Positions 36,066-49,128 of a stretch of 64,000 bases of DNA are shown here, piece by piece. The position numbers were made by a program, and so were the translations under genes. Within the stretch, counting starts at the first letter, position 1. Every line of letters begins with the position of its first letter. The stretch is from contig QJPP01007235.1 in the NCBI GenBank assembly GCA_003996215.1, positions 1,984,001 to 2,048,000 of the forward strand. Direction: 5' to 3'. The stretch is from Jaltomata sinuosa. Its lineage: Eukaryota; Streptophyta; Magnoliopsida; Solanales; Solanaceae. The notes beneath the pieces are model-generated. The model was not told the DNA's origin and did not search any database. It saw only the letters and a list, made by a program, of their open reading frames with translations.

Positions 36066-36272
36066 TTATGTGTATGACTTTAGAACAGCACCACAGAAAC
36101 AACAGACAATAGCCTTCCAAGATTTCCAGTAAAAGGGGACGTAACAAAATCTTGTAGCGGTCCGCATATCAGCAACTTGAGCGCCGTGGCCGCAACGCGA
36201 ACACGAGCCGGCCACGGGCTTACTCTGCCTCATCATCTTCTTCTGATCCACCAAAAAGCAAAAACAAACCAT
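36066..36272 (-). CDS. Small conserved CxxC (zinc-ribbon-like) protein
   Basis: An ORF of 68 residues from the ATG at 36272. It reads as a real plant small protein: a hydrophobic start (MVCFCFLVDQ), a basic linker, then CSRCG, the stretch RFCYVPFYWKSWKAIVCCFCG, and a short basic end. The two CxxC pairs about 30 residues apart could bind one zinc ion. Codon use and GC content are well above the surrounding DNA. A minus-strand TATA-like CTATATATATAG lies about 130 bases upstream (near 36400). I recall similar short proteins from many plants but no established function. A bare ORF is the alternative, but the motif layout argues against that. Confidence 0.65.
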   Translation of the reverse strand: MVCFCFLVDQKKMMRQSKPVAGSCSRCGHGAQVADMRTATRFCYVPFYWKSWKAIVCCFCGAVLKSYT

Positions 36273-36732
36273 TATCAATTAATGAGAAATGCGTTTCCAA
36301 TCACTTTGTCCCGCTAGTCAGATCCGATATTAGTAACTTTTTCACCGATAACGTACGTAACTTGTTGTTTTGAATGATGGGAAAGAATGTTATATATGGG
36401 CTATATATATAGTAGTAGTAGTACATTTGTACATGGCACTTGATCATTTTGAGATAGATAGAGGTATTTATCAAGGTATGGGGGTCGGCGTGGAAGGCGC
36501 AGGTTGAGCATTAATTAGACAAGCTTGTGATGATGAGGTCAATGTCCAAATTCAGCTTCCAACTTGATGGACCATTGCCACGCGTACGTGGGAACTCTCC
36601 AAGATTGTCGGGGTTTTAGGCTACTCCCTCCGTGACTCGGTCCCATATTAGTTGCTTCTCGAGAGTCAGATTAATTTTTAGAGATAAATTAGATTAGATT
36701 CATTCAATATTGTAAAATTATAATTTAGATAA

Positions 36733-37035
36733 GCATAATACATAAACTTGCTCTTTGATTTGGTCTCAGTTGACATCTATGCCCTCTAACTTTTGGTGTG
36801 CATGATACTTAAACTAACATAGATTGAACAAGTCAACACATGCGCGTCCTACAAGGAAAATCCCGTTAGATGCACGCGTTTTACATGTCAAATCACATGA
36901 ATTTTACCACGTAGGACGCGCAAGTGTCTACTGATTTAACTTTATGATAATTTAAGTATCTACATGTGTACACTCAAAGTTGGAGGACATAGATATTTGA
37001 TGAAGCCAAGTTAAAAGGTATAAATGTATTATGCC
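36733..37035. mobile_element. Foldback MITE, about 300 bp
   Basis: The left arm GCATAATACATAAACTTGCT...'gacatctatgccctctaac' is complementary to the right arm '...ttggaggacatagatattt'...AAATGTATTATGC. The centre also folds (CACATGCGCGTCCTAC with GTAGGACGCGCAAGTG). A relative is at 44319-44787. Confidence 0.65.
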
Positions 37036-37460
37036 ATTTAGATATCCAAAGAATGCACTAAAAGTACAACTATTTCCTCCTTCTAAACTAAGTGTTTGAT
37101 TGAGCTTGAAATTTAAGAAATGAGAGATTTTTTTAATCTCGTAATATTAAATTAAAGATGTGCTTAATTCGAAAAACGTGTGATCTTAAATTGCCATATA
37201 AATTGTTAGAATTAGAAAATTTACTAAATACGAAAAAAGGCACTCTTTTGAGAAAATAACAAAAAAAAACTAAAATACTTAAATTTGAACGCAGAGAAAG
37301 TATTAAGTTAAATTTGAACGCAGAGAAAGTATTAAGTTACAACCTCACACCAATATAGTGGAAAAAATATATACCTTAAATATTGGTCAATGCTAATCTA
37401 ATTTGATGAAAAATGAAATATGACCAGTACCAGTATCAGGAGGGAGGTTTCTTATATTTA

Positions 37461-37684
37461 CTCTCTCCGTCCCATATTAGTTGTCCACCTCACTAAAAAT
37501 AATTATTCCCAATTACTTTGTAATTTACAAAATTAAAGGTAGAATTAATTAAAAAAATTCATTTTACCCTTGTAATTAAATCTTTTGAAAGTGTAAACAA
37601 TTTTATAAAGTACTTTCTTAAAGCTAAGGGTAAACTTAGTTAAATTACTCTTCTTATTTATTTCTTAAAAAGCTTGTGAGGGAG
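37461..37684. mobile_element. Stowaway MITE
   Basis: Begins CTCTCTCCGTCCCATATTAG and ends '...agcttgtgagggag', flanked by TA on both sides. No coding capacity. A solitary related end occurs at about 36622 (ACTCCCTCCGTGACTCGG). Confidence 0.65.
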
Positions 37685-38459
37685 TAGTGATTTGTTTGAT
37701 GTATTTGAAGAGGGAAATCTGCATGCAGCTATAGTCAAGATGTGTAAGTGCCATGTGTCCATTTTACAGTTGGGATAATGTTTTTATTCATTGTGTTTAA
37801 TGCAGGGCGTATTTTTCTATTTAAACTCCAACCGGACACCTCCAAGTGTACTCAAGCTATCTTTTTCTTTCTACGTTATACAAATTAAAAAAACTGAGGT
37901 CCCATCCCTTTTAAATATTTTTTTATTATATATATATATACACATGTCAAACACAATAGTGATAAGAGCATATATTAAATTTTAAAAAAATAGAATTATT
38001 GGTCATACATATCTATATTTCTTTGTGTCAAATTATGTACATATCTATTTGCAATCACGTAGATGTACTGCAAGGCTGCACTTGATAATATTTTTCATTT
38101 AGTTGAGTCTTTCTTTCATTTTTCATATTTCAGTGTTGAGTATCTGTTTTGGAGCTTCAATTAATTTTAAATCACGTTGCATAAGTAAAACGTTAATTAG
38201 AGATATGTTTGACCTTTCATAGTGTACAATGCATCTATTTTGTCTTACTTATACTAGACATTATATTGTTTAACATAAAATTATTCACGATGTGGAATTA
38301 ATATTGAGAAAATTAAATAAAATGACCATTGGGATAAATTTTTACACAAAAAAAATAGCTCATTTAAAAAAAAGGATCACTTATTACGTAAACTGGCCTT
38401 TCAGCCAAACTAGTTACTGCCGAAGTGAAAGCTGCAAGTTGGAAGGACACGTTGCAAAA

Positions 38460-38620
38460 TAAGATTGAGTATATATATACAATTATATATCATTTATATA
38501 ATATCAGTAAACATTTATACATTATTTATACAATATCGATACATATTTATATACCGTTTATACAATTTTGATACATTACATAACTTTTATACACTATCGA
38601 TACATTACATATACATGCGG
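38460..38620. repeat. Short degenerate tandem array
   Basis: Repeats of about 18-35 bases around 'tatacaatatcgatacat' and 'cattatttatacaat' run through this stretch (for example 38516, 38529, 38545 and 38588). Part of a decayed repeat; no gene. Confidence 0.5.
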
Positions 38621-39144
38621 CTAGTTTTTTTGTAAATTTTTTTTGTGCTATTTTTTTTTAAAGAAAACTTGGCTATATTTATTGTAAACTAATTACTTTA
38701 TTGTATATATTTGAAATTATCCCATTAATATTTTTTTATGGGCTTAATAGTTAATACAACACTTGTACAATTGTCTCAGTTCCAAACTAGTTAGGATTGG
38801 AGTTACCAGTTATATAACCATCACTGATAAGGCCCAAAGTTTATTCAGAGATATGGGCTACTTTTTTATTTTTGTTATTGGGCCCTTATGTTTAAGGCCC
38901 AATTCTTGGTAAAGAACAGTTAGCCCATGTATATCTTGATATTTTGTATATCTGATTTTTTCCATATTTTCTGTTCATATAAATACTCTAATTGGGACTA
39001 TTTTTCAGTTAATGAAAATAACACCTCATGTAGTTGTCTCATAAATTATAATTATAACTTCATGGAAAAGTTCTCTGTATGGGAAAATTCCCTTTTCGTT
39101 AAGCCACTTTATTTTGTGCTAAGGTGGAAGAGAACTCCCATTTC

Positions 39145-39352
39145 AAGAAATAGGACCAATTTCTGGGGTGTGATGGGTGGTGTACAGGGCCCTCGTACAT
39201 ATATATTCACCGTGACATGCTGATCCATGATTACTAGCGATTCCAACTTCATGTTCGCTAGTTGTAGAGAATATTTGAACTGAGGCAATCTTTCCGTATT
39301 CATTCTGCCTTATAGACTTGCTTCCTGTTATAGTTGTCACTAATGTAGCAGA
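39145..39352 (-). pseudogene. rrn18 (fragment): NUMT: 3' part of mitochondrial 18S rRNA (rrn18)
   Basis: On the plus strand, GGTGTGATGGGTGGTGTACA, ATATTCACCGTGACATGCTG, ATTACTAGCGATTCCAACTT and TTTGAACTGAGGCAATCTTT follow the reverse complement of small-subunit rRNA around its decoding region. 'ttccaacttcatgttc' plus 'ggcaatctttcc' is the plant mitochondrial version, not the plastid one. About 205 bases are recognisable, with C-to-T type decay. Not a functional rRNA gene. Confidence 0.85.
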
Positions 39353-42300
39353 AAATAATAAATAAAAGCGTGGATAGCCCGAAGAACGGGAAAATAATTG
39401 CTTTTTTGGGTGATCAACTAACCCAACCCGACCATGTCACTAGCTCAGCTCGGAGCGAGTTTGCATTATGTAAATTGGAATAGAGAAATTTACTTCCGCT
39501 CGATTGCTTAATTATGATGGATCAAAGAAGGGCGCTAACAAAGTTTGAATGCTCTTCAAAAGTGAGTAAATAGATCCGAAACATATAAATGCAGTTAATT
39601 CTTCGTGACCAAGCTATTATTACAAAAATTGACAAATACAAACAACTATCATTAAGAATTTCATCCTGGACCAATAACAAGCAAGAGGTGAAATAAGAAA
39701 GTTGTGTGTTGTCAAAATATTGAGTTTAAAATGACTAATGAGTAGAGAAAGAAAGTGATGTGAGTTCCGGGATTAGACGTATCAAATGGGCGGATTAGGC
39801 TAAATTTAAGCGGGTCAAGATGGGCTAAGTTAATATATAAATGGGTTATTGATCCGTCCAAAAGTTACTTGGACTGAAATAGGCTAAATTTTGGGTCATA
39901 AGTCACAACCCAACTCGTCCAACTCTTAATAAGTTATAATTGTTTTATTGTTCTTTTAAAAAAAATTGTACGTAATAAAACTTTTTTTAATTTTGATTAT
40001 ATATTACATATCAAATTAGAAAAAGCTTTTTTGCAAAATATTTTCACAAGATTTTTTATGGGTTAATTTAAGCTACATATTAATGCAACTTTTTGAGGCT
40101 TAAAATGAGTTAAACTAATAAATAAAACTTAGCTAGATTAAATGAGTTATATTTTTATGGGCTTATTTTTTTCACCTCTATACAAAATTTTGGTCTAGTG
40201 GTAGAAGCGCAATAAGTGATAACCGATTAGACGCTCGTGAAATTCTCGATTACAAAATAAAATTAAAAATGCTCTTTATGTGTCATATAAGCTACCTATA
40301 TTGCAGAGACATTAAATCCATGAGCTTTGATTGTTTTTCTGATAGCTTCTTCCTCAATAAAACAAAAGGGTATTGCATGTGCTGTCCCAATGGAGTAATA
40401 GAAACATTAACATGTGCTATGAGTTAATCCTACTATGTAAAATGTGGTTCCACAATTGCAATTTATTAGGCCACGCATTTAAATTGGGCATTATTTTGGT
40501 TCCACATGCAATACAACTTTTCTTTTTATGGAAGAGAATTCGGGTTAGCTTTCGCGCAGCTCGACTAATTTCACGGGATATCTATCACCTTCCATCAGCA
40601 ATAAGTATCAGGTACCTATTCACCAAGGTTAGAACAAATGGGAAGAACTCACCTTAGTATTTTTGTCTCTGTTGAAAATTGAACGTGAAAGTTAACTACT
40701 TTAATTTGTCTAAGTTGTAACTTTCACATTTGTTATCAAATAAACTAAGAGAATGTTTCAAGATTTCTTTTGAAAAAGATCATCATTACTTACATTGTCC
40801 TCTCAATATGCTAAATGAAGGTTCGTTTGAGTGTGAGGAAAGTAAGACAAAATGAAGAGTTTCATATAAGACTCAAAGGAAGGTTCCTTAATATTTGGAA
40901 ACCAATTAATGAGAAACAATTCTAGAATTTGAAGTTTATGAGTTTAGAATACCACTAAATACACTAACTATTTGAATTATATTGATTTTGAAAATAAATA
41001 TTTTGTACATATTTAATAGAATTCTTGATACATATACAAAGTTTAAGCTAAAAATATTAAGTTCGATCAAACCTGTAACTAATAATTGTACATCTGCCCA
41101 TGGAGTCAAATGGCTTTTTAATGCTTATGCTTTTGTTAAATGAAGAGATACTTTTGTACTAAATGGGATTTGCCGCATATTCGGGAGTTTATGTGTACTA
41201 TGGCCTATGGGTGTAAAAAATATGTTACACAATTATGTCATTTATAATTATTATTTTTTATGATATGTATTAATTTATCACTTGTAAAACTAGTAATTGA
41301 TCCCCCTTCATAGGTTAAAGTACATTTTTTGGGCCGTTCAAATTCGTATCTGGTAAAAGTGGTGGTTTGATTATTTCCACGTCCCCTAATCATGCATGTA
41401 TGTGGGAGTAGTTTGTGCTAATATTTTAGTGTCGGGCCGCCGTCGACTTATGGTTCTCAGTCCTCGAGAGACGCCTTTTAAATTTATCTTTTCTAGATCA
41501 TGTTGGACATAAAGTACGTACTATGTATCATATTGAGGCACACAAATCTTAAATCTTAAAATTCAAAACTTGTTAATACAAAGAAACCTTCCCTAGATAC
41601 TAGGGTTTTTTTTTAGGTAAAAGAAGGACAATAGAAAAGGAGTAGCTAGGGTGAGGGTCTATCTATATTGACTATTGGCTTTGAATAATGGATTTGGTCA
41701 TCATATGGAGACCTTGCACATGCAAAATCTGACCTAGCTATACATCACTATTTTTTGCCCATTTCTAATGCATGCACGAACTTTGCTTAGATCCTATATT
41801 TTAGATCACAATAACTCTTTAATTTGCTTCCCATCATTTAATTCTAGATCACAATGTGTCAGCCTATTTGTTTTGAAGATTTACCTTCTTTTTTTTAGGA
41901 TTGATAAAATATTAGACTGTATTGAGTGACGACAATATTCTACCTATGACAACGGGCTGGGATGGTTCGGATCGGAATTATGATTATGTTTGCTTGATGG
42001 GCTTGGTTAAGAATAAAGTTACCGAGTTACGCACTTGCTATTCTCATATATAGTTTTTGACATGATGGTAACCGTTAGATTTTAACATAATATCGTCTAA
42101 CGCTAACAAAACTTTAGATCATAGCCTAATATTTTCTCATGAGATTTATGATTTCCTCAAAAGTGATCTTTAAACCGTGGTATAAAATGTCCACAAATTG
42201 CATGTAATTATAGGAATACATTGGACCCAATAGTCATTTGAAAGTTGAAACAAGAAGACAAAAAGAGGAATTAATTAAATGCTCATCAATTAAGGTAGTT

Positions 42301-42787
42301 TTATCCTGTGTTTCGCACCTAAATAGACAAAGGTTTAATGTGATGTCAGATTAACAACTGGATGTATAATGTTAAATCTAGAAGTTTTCTCTAATTAAGA
42401 GCTTCATTTACTTTAATTGATGAAAGATGTTTCATAGTTGTAGAAAAAAATTCTTCTGACACAAGTTTTTTATTAATTATTCCTCCTATTGAATTAATGC
42501 TTATTACTGGCACTTCCCTAAATAGAAAAAAAAAAAGAAAAATTGTATCATATGCAACACTGTTTGCATAAATTAAATAGTTCGGCAAGACGAATATAGA
42601 ATATATTGAATAGTGGCGTAGGGTCCAACTTACTGGGTTTGCTCATGTACGAGCAGATTTATTATCTTTACTCGATTGTAACTTGGAGACGTATGCACAC
42701 CAAAAGAAGCATATGAGCTTTGGTGGTCATAAATACTTGAATGATATACAATTAATCTTCAGATAATATCATAAGGTAATTAATGAG

Positions 42788-43089
42788 ATAATGCACAAGT
42801 ACCTCCCTAAACTATATTCGAAGTTGCTATGACACACCTAAATTTTATGGGGTTCTATTACCCCTCTAAACTTATTTTTTCTGTATTTTTGTGCTCCTTT
42901 TTGTTGACGTGACTGTCAAGTAGCAGAATATTTTTGTGCTCCTTTTGTGCTGACTTGACAGCCATTACAGCACAAAAGGAGCACAAAGATACATAAAAAA
43001 TTAAGTTTAGGGGGGTAATAGGACTCTTCTAAAGTTCAGGTGTATCGTAGCAACTTTGAGTATAATTTGGAGAAGTATTTGTGCCTTAT
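42788..43089. mobile_element. Foldback MITE, about 300 bp, strong hairpin
   Basis: Left half (ATAATGCACAAGTACCTCCC, GAAGTTGCTATGACACACCT, CCCTCTAAACTTA, TTTGTGCTCCTTTT) and right half are near-complete inverted copies, meeting around 42935. It could fold into a long hairpin if transcribed. No ORF. A fragment of the same family appears at about 3740-3790. Confidence 0.7.
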
Positions 43090-44318
43090 ATCGATAATTG
43101 ATCACGTAGAACTTAGTTCGCGATGAGCCATTTGAAACTTCGTTCAAAAGAGAGATTATTTAGTATGTCAACAAAGTCTTATTTTGGTGACGAAACTACA
43201 TATAATTAAGGTACAGTGATGAACACTCTTAATAGTGTGAGATTTTTTGGAAGAAAATAGTGCGGGCTTGGCTCTCGGCTCTAAAGCGCATAATATCACA
43301 TATTAAGAGTATATATCTTTTTCCCAATAAAGGCAAATATTACTATATAAGAACCAAATTACATTTGATCATAGTTGATAATGAGCACACGTTATTATTT
43401 TTTTCAAGCAAATATCACATATCGATCGTTGCTTTTTTACGATGAATCTAATTTGATGTTTCCCTCTTCCAAATTTTCACTATTAATGAAGAGATTCTCT
43501 ATTGATAGGGAAAACATGTTAACATTTAATAGGTAACTAATTGACCTATATTAATGAAATATTCCACTTTAATAACATGAGTAAATTTTTCATATGAACT
43601 AGCACATGTAAATAGTCACATTTGGTTCATTCCTTCGATATGAAATTTTCCCCTTATCAACCAAAAAAAAAAAAAAGAAGAGTAAATTTAACCAGCTTGG
43701 ACATCATATGTTACTTTAATTTTTCTAAATATTGTCAGTCGTTAAACTTCAATATTTGAAATATCGCTGAAATTTTTAAAAAAATGTTATTTAAGAAGTT
43801 TTTAGTGTGAAATAATGATTTTACCTCTAAAATTTCAAATTTAACAAAAAAAATCTTATGTAAAATTAATACCAAAGCAATATTTCAAACTTTTATATAG
43901 TTTTTTCAACTGCAACATGCTCTTTTTTTTTTTTTTTTCCTTCCAAATTTCAACTAAAGATAATATCTTACTAGTTGATGATTGGACTTACAGTAATTGG
44001 GGTGGGATACAGAGAGGCATTTCTTGTTTTCTTGTGTGTGTTTTTCCTATCAACTAGTAGTAACATTATATTCAAAGTTTTGGATAGGATCGTGTATTTC
44101 ACTTTGGACTTTTTATTGTCACCTTCTAAATTCATGAAATTTAAAAGTGGAATCACAATTTTTAATTTATAAATTTTGAATCGTAAAATTATTTATATAT
44201 ATTATATATTTTTAGATATATGACATTGAATATAAATTAAAATTATTGAATTTTATCAAATACGTAACTATCAAAGTGATTCTGCCTGTGTACTCTTTAT
44301 AGTAAAAGAAAAAATAGT

Positions 44319-44787
44319 GTATAGTACATAAACGTATCCTTTAATTTGATCTTAGTTTACATTTATATCTTTCAACTTTAGATGTGTGCAACTTAAACAT
44401 GTATAAAGTTGAACAAGAACACGCGTCCAACATGGCAATTTGCGAGAGTAGGGGCGGAGCAAGGTTATATTGTGAGGGGTCCATCCGAACCTCCTTCGGT
44501 GAAAAAATTACACTATTTATACATGATTAAAATTATTTTTTTATGTATATATAGTAAATGTTGAATTCCTTTCGGCTTCTTCCTGTGTTCACTTCATATA
44601 TTGAATAATTGAATTCCCTAGGTGAAAATCTTGTCTCCCCTATTACGCAAAAGATACAACGTAAAACGCGTGTGTTTACTTATTTTACTTTATATAAATT
44701 TAAGTGTTTACTTGTATACGTTCAAAGTTGAATAACATAAATATCAATTGGGACTAATTAAAAGCACGTTTATTTATTATATATGCC
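44319..44787. mobile_element. Foldback MITE interrupted by a second element
   Basis: The arms match the 36.73-kb family (AGTACATAAACGTATCC..., CAACTTTAGATGTGTGCA; right arm '...gttgaataacataaatatc'). At about 44449-44642 it is split by an element with GGGGCGGAGCAAGG at one end, the block 'tccatccgaacctccttcg', and 'cttgtctccccta' at the other. Confidence 0.55.
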
Positions 44788-47700
44788 AAAAGATAGTATT
44801 GAGAAAACTTTTCCACTGTGATTAAAACAAGAGCTGAAAAAGGAAGAAAGATAATTTTATGAATAATATTCTACTAGGAAATTAAAGCACCGTCAAAAAA
44901 AGAAAAATAAAAAAATTGGACTTATTCTGTCACTATCCCCATCTACACTTGGGTCAATTTATAGCCATTCCCGCGTTCTTCACCTTTGGAATCCATTATC
45001 TCTATTTTAAAAATCTTACTACATTTATTATTACCAAAATACTCCATTCGTTCCACTTTACGTGATATTTAATTAGAAACAAAATCTAAATTTGCATAGT
45101 CTACAATAAATTATAAGTGTGATTTTATGTTGTTTCCGCCCAGCATTCGGCATTCGATACTTGATTTGGCCCCTAACAAACTTGGACTCGTGCATCATAA
45201 AGATCATGAAATGGGTAAGTGCTTCCTACTGAAAGGAACTTTATTTTTAAAATTTGAATTCAAAATCTCTAATTAAAAGTTAAAGGATTTTGTCTATCTC
45301 ATCATGACCTTGAATAGGTAAAGTTAAAAGAAAATATATTTATGAGATTATAAATTATATTATTATAATAAATTTAAAATTTAAAATTGAATCGATACTT
45401 ATATATTTAAAACAGATTAAAGAAAAAGTATATCACATAAATTGCAACTTTTCTAAAGTTGCTTGTCCTCCAAATGACGAAAAAACCCTCAAGTATGAGC
45501 TCCTTCATATGATGCAAGAATCATGCAAGGAAGGGTGAACTTGTCTTATGGCGCAATGCGTGTTGAAAAAAGTGGCATCTTATATAGAAAAAAATATCTT
45601 AGAGAGTATTCTTAGACATCATAAATAATTAAATTAACGGAGAAAAAAAGTGACAACAAACCGAGTGATCATAAAGATGCATTACATCATATATTATTAT
45701 TTTAAAGAAAAGAAAAGAATTGAGGAATATTTTGAAAGTTTGAATTAGGGGGTGACAAAATTAGTTTAAAAAATATGACCCAACCAACCCGCTCAAATTT
45801 TTACTCGTTTAGCTCAATCAATTTAAAAGTTGAACTGATACAGTAATTCATATTAACTCATGAAAATGTTATTAAAGTATTTTTGAAAATTATATATATA
45901 TTTTTATATATTATATATAATTATAACAAGGTTATATTATACTTAGACAAGTTATAGAAAAACAAATAATGTAAGGGGTCGTTTGGCAGTTGGTTTGGAG
46001 GTGGGTTATGCAGGGTATTAAATCATGCATAAGTAATACCACGTTTGATAACTGGTTAGGAGGTAAGCTATTTATGCATTAAATTAAAACAATGTTCGGT
46101 TTGAATTTAAGAAACTTGCCTAACTAATATATGTATAAACTACGAGGGAATCTATATGTATTATTGTATGCAAAATAGAAGGTGGAATAACGAATACATG
46201 AATAACTAAATTTTCTCGTAGCTAATTGCTGCATAACTATAACCAGCTACCAAACTGTTCATAGGAATTGAACAAATTGAGTTTTGACTCATTGTTTAGC
46301 TCGTTTCGAGTTATTTCACTCAACCTAAATTAAACTAAATTATTCATGTACGTACTTACTAACTTAATTTGATTTAATCCGTTCAAAATCAGCTCAACTC
46401 GCCCCCTTTTAACATTCCATGACCCATGTCTTGAATGTAGGTTATTGACTAGTTCCTAAAGCACCATGTTAAAGAAGATTGCAATAATAAGATACGATAA
46501 GTTTGTTTATTCTTGTTTCCTATTTGACTAAACAATTCCTTGATTGGCGCAATTCCACAATTTTGTTTTTTCATAAAAATACTTTTAAAACCCTCAATAG
46601 AATTTCATCTTCTCCTATTGAGCTTGACTAATCGATAATTAGTACTTATAATAATACAATACCATGACACGACAAAAACATTGACTTATATCGATGTGCT
46701 ATTATATACTAGTACTAACTTTGTTAGGCGCTCATCCATGTAAATATAATACTATAGTCTATGAAAAACTAATCGCGGAAATGACATTTTTTGTCTTTTA
46801 CAATTTTAGTAGAAGAAAATGACTTTTCAGATTTCTTACGTATAAAAATAAAAATGACATAAAACTTCAAAAAAATTGTGAGAGACTAGAAAATTCTCTC
46901 TCCCGAAATTAAAAAAAAATTGCAGTGCAATGGTAAATTCGGTGATTAAAACATCACTAGCTTACACGGTTACCTGAATAGTATGAGGCATACGATAAAT
47001 TCACTTTTAAGATACTTTAATAAGAAATAATAGATACGTCAGACTCAAAATCTCATGCTAAGGAACGTGAAGATTCAAATCAAGTTACCGTTTACGAGTT
47101 AAAATTCAACTTAAAAATGCTCGACTTAAAACAATACTAGTATATATTAATAGTCCTATTCAATTAGGCTTTCATTACCCCTTTAATTATGTGAACAGAT
47201 GTCTCTACTTTTTATATATAGCAGTTGAGCAATGAAACTTTACCTACAATTTAACATAATTACTCTTTCTGCTTTTTAAAGAAAAATAATTAGTACTTGA
47301 TTTGTAGTACATGGGGTCCCATAAACCTAATTATCAGTGTGAATATGGACGTTAATATTTTCTTAATTTCAAAAAAGTAAAAAATTGACATAATTGACAG
47401 ATAACTACATAAATTCTAGTACAAATTAATATTTTTATAGTGAAAAACAAGTTTATGGTATTTTAACATGGATACTTTTTTAGGAGGCATATGAAATTTT
47501 CTTTGTGGAAGCGAATCTAATGCAACCACGATATGGTTCATCAATAGTCGATAAATTCGCGCGATATGAATAAATTGTATATCATCAAAAATTCTCATGA
47601 TATGAACAAATTCTCTTTATCCATAATCTAAATTTTTTTTGGTATAAAGAGTGATTTTTGCGTATGAGTTAATATCTAGCATCCCTCGTGGATGGACCCG

Positions 47701-48240
47701 ATTCAATAATATTTTTTTAACAAAGTTACATTTGAGATATAAAAAAGAAAAAGGAGGAGGCGGCAGGGCTTTACGCTAATTGGAATTGATTTGGATGGCG
47801 TAAAGATAAAATCCAACACCTCCATGTGTAACTATGGAGTTAGTCACTTAATCAGGCCATTGTTTCAATATTCCTGCCCCACTATCTCTAAAATTTCATT
47901 TTAGAAATCGAGTCAAAATTTAAAGTTTACGAGTTTTAAATTTACTATTGGACTCATAATTTTTTTCGATTAGTGAGTTCATAGTTAAATATTTATAGTA
48001 CATATTTGTTTGATTTCCTAATAGGGGAAGAGGGGAGGAGCTATGGTCCATCTACATATTTGGTAAAACTCAATAATTTTAATTCAAATTTTTTGTATTT
48101 ATTTTTAAAATCTCCTTAATATGTGTTAATAATTATTCAGACTTCATATTCAAAATCTTAGCTCCGTCTCTATTTCCTAATATATATACGAGATCTAAGC
48201 AAACATTATTGAATTCATCTGAACTCATATCTAATACTAT

Positions 48241-48658
48241 TAGGGGCTGTTTGGTGCATGAGATAAAAATAATAATCCGAGATAAATTATGAAATTAACT
48301 TTATCTCATATTTGTATAAAGTATCAATTAATCCCAAGACTATTTTATGCTTCATCCGTTTTAATTTATTTGAACTATTTTAACTCGGCTCGTAATTTAA
48401 AAAAGTAAAGAAGACTTTTGAATCTTGTAGTCTTAAATTAAAATATATGTCAAATATACCAAATTATCCTTTCATCTTGTAGTCTTATACATACGTGGAA
48501 AGTTGAAATTAAAGAGTTACTAAAAAGGAAAAAAAACATTATTTTTTAAACAAATTAAAAAGGAAAGTAGATCAAACAAAGAGTAAATAGTTCCATAGGA
48601 TATCCCAACTTATGCGACATCCCTACTTATTCCATCCCGTGTACCAAACAATCCTTAC
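48241..48658. mobile_element. Nested MITEs: Stowaway inside a GTTTGGT-type element
   Basis: The outer element runs from TAGGGGCTGTTTGGTGCATG to the reversed TAAGGATTGTTTGGTACACG. Inside it, flanked by TA, a Stowaway-like element covers 48348-48583 (TGCTTCATCCGTTTTAATTT ... GGAAAGTAGATCAAACAAAG). It lies about 50 bases upstream of the methyltransferase core promoter. Confidence 0.6.
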
Positions 48659-48714
48659 AGTTCCACCCATGTCCGACCCGATCCAGACCCAACAACTCAC
48701 ATATTTTTCCTGCA

Positions 48715-48723
48715 TATATAAAA
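48715..48723 (+). promoter_or_regulatory. TATA box of the methyltransferase gene
   Basis: TATATAAAA in a CT/CA-rich context about 450 bases before the start codon, followed by a long CT- and CA-rich leader of plant 5'-UTR type (48780-49100). Confidence 0.5.
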
Positions 48724-49012
48724 TGCAGTATGAATTAGAACAAACCCCACACAGCACTGGGCACTGGTAACAACTTGTTCACTCTTTTTTTCTCATCATC
48801 ATCATAGAGCACTCTCCATTATCCTCTGACGAATCAATCAAACAAACAAACGCGGCATTACATCACCATTATTAATAGTACTCTACATACATACACACAG
48901 AGCAATAAAAGCACCCAGATTTTCAAAAATACTGATCTCTCTCTGACTTCGTGCTTTCTACTAACTCTTTTGCTCACTCCTTTTTGCCTTCAACTTGTTC
49001 TTTGTATCCACC

Positions 49013-49128
49013 CTATCTTTCTTTGGGATCATCAATTTCACCTTCTTGGATCTGATATTCATAATATACACTATCTTTCTTTGGGATCATCAATTTCACC
49101 TTCTTGGATCTGATATTCATAGTATACA
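49013..49128 (+). repeat. 58-bp tandem duplication in the methyltransferase leader
   Basis: The segment beginning CTATCTTTCTTTGGGATCAT and ending GATATTCATAATATACA occurs twice back to back (49013-49070 and 49071-49128). The copies differ only by an A/G change near their 3' ends. It ends 41 bases before the start codon and contains no ATG. Confidence 0.9.

Noticed and set aside
39109..39340. Two minus-strand ORFs of about 65 codons
   Set aside because: They are translations of the mitochondrial rRNA fragment.
42788..43089. miRNA precursor
   Set aside because: The near-complete pairing over the whole element fits a foldback MITE; no evidence of a discrete miRNA duplex.
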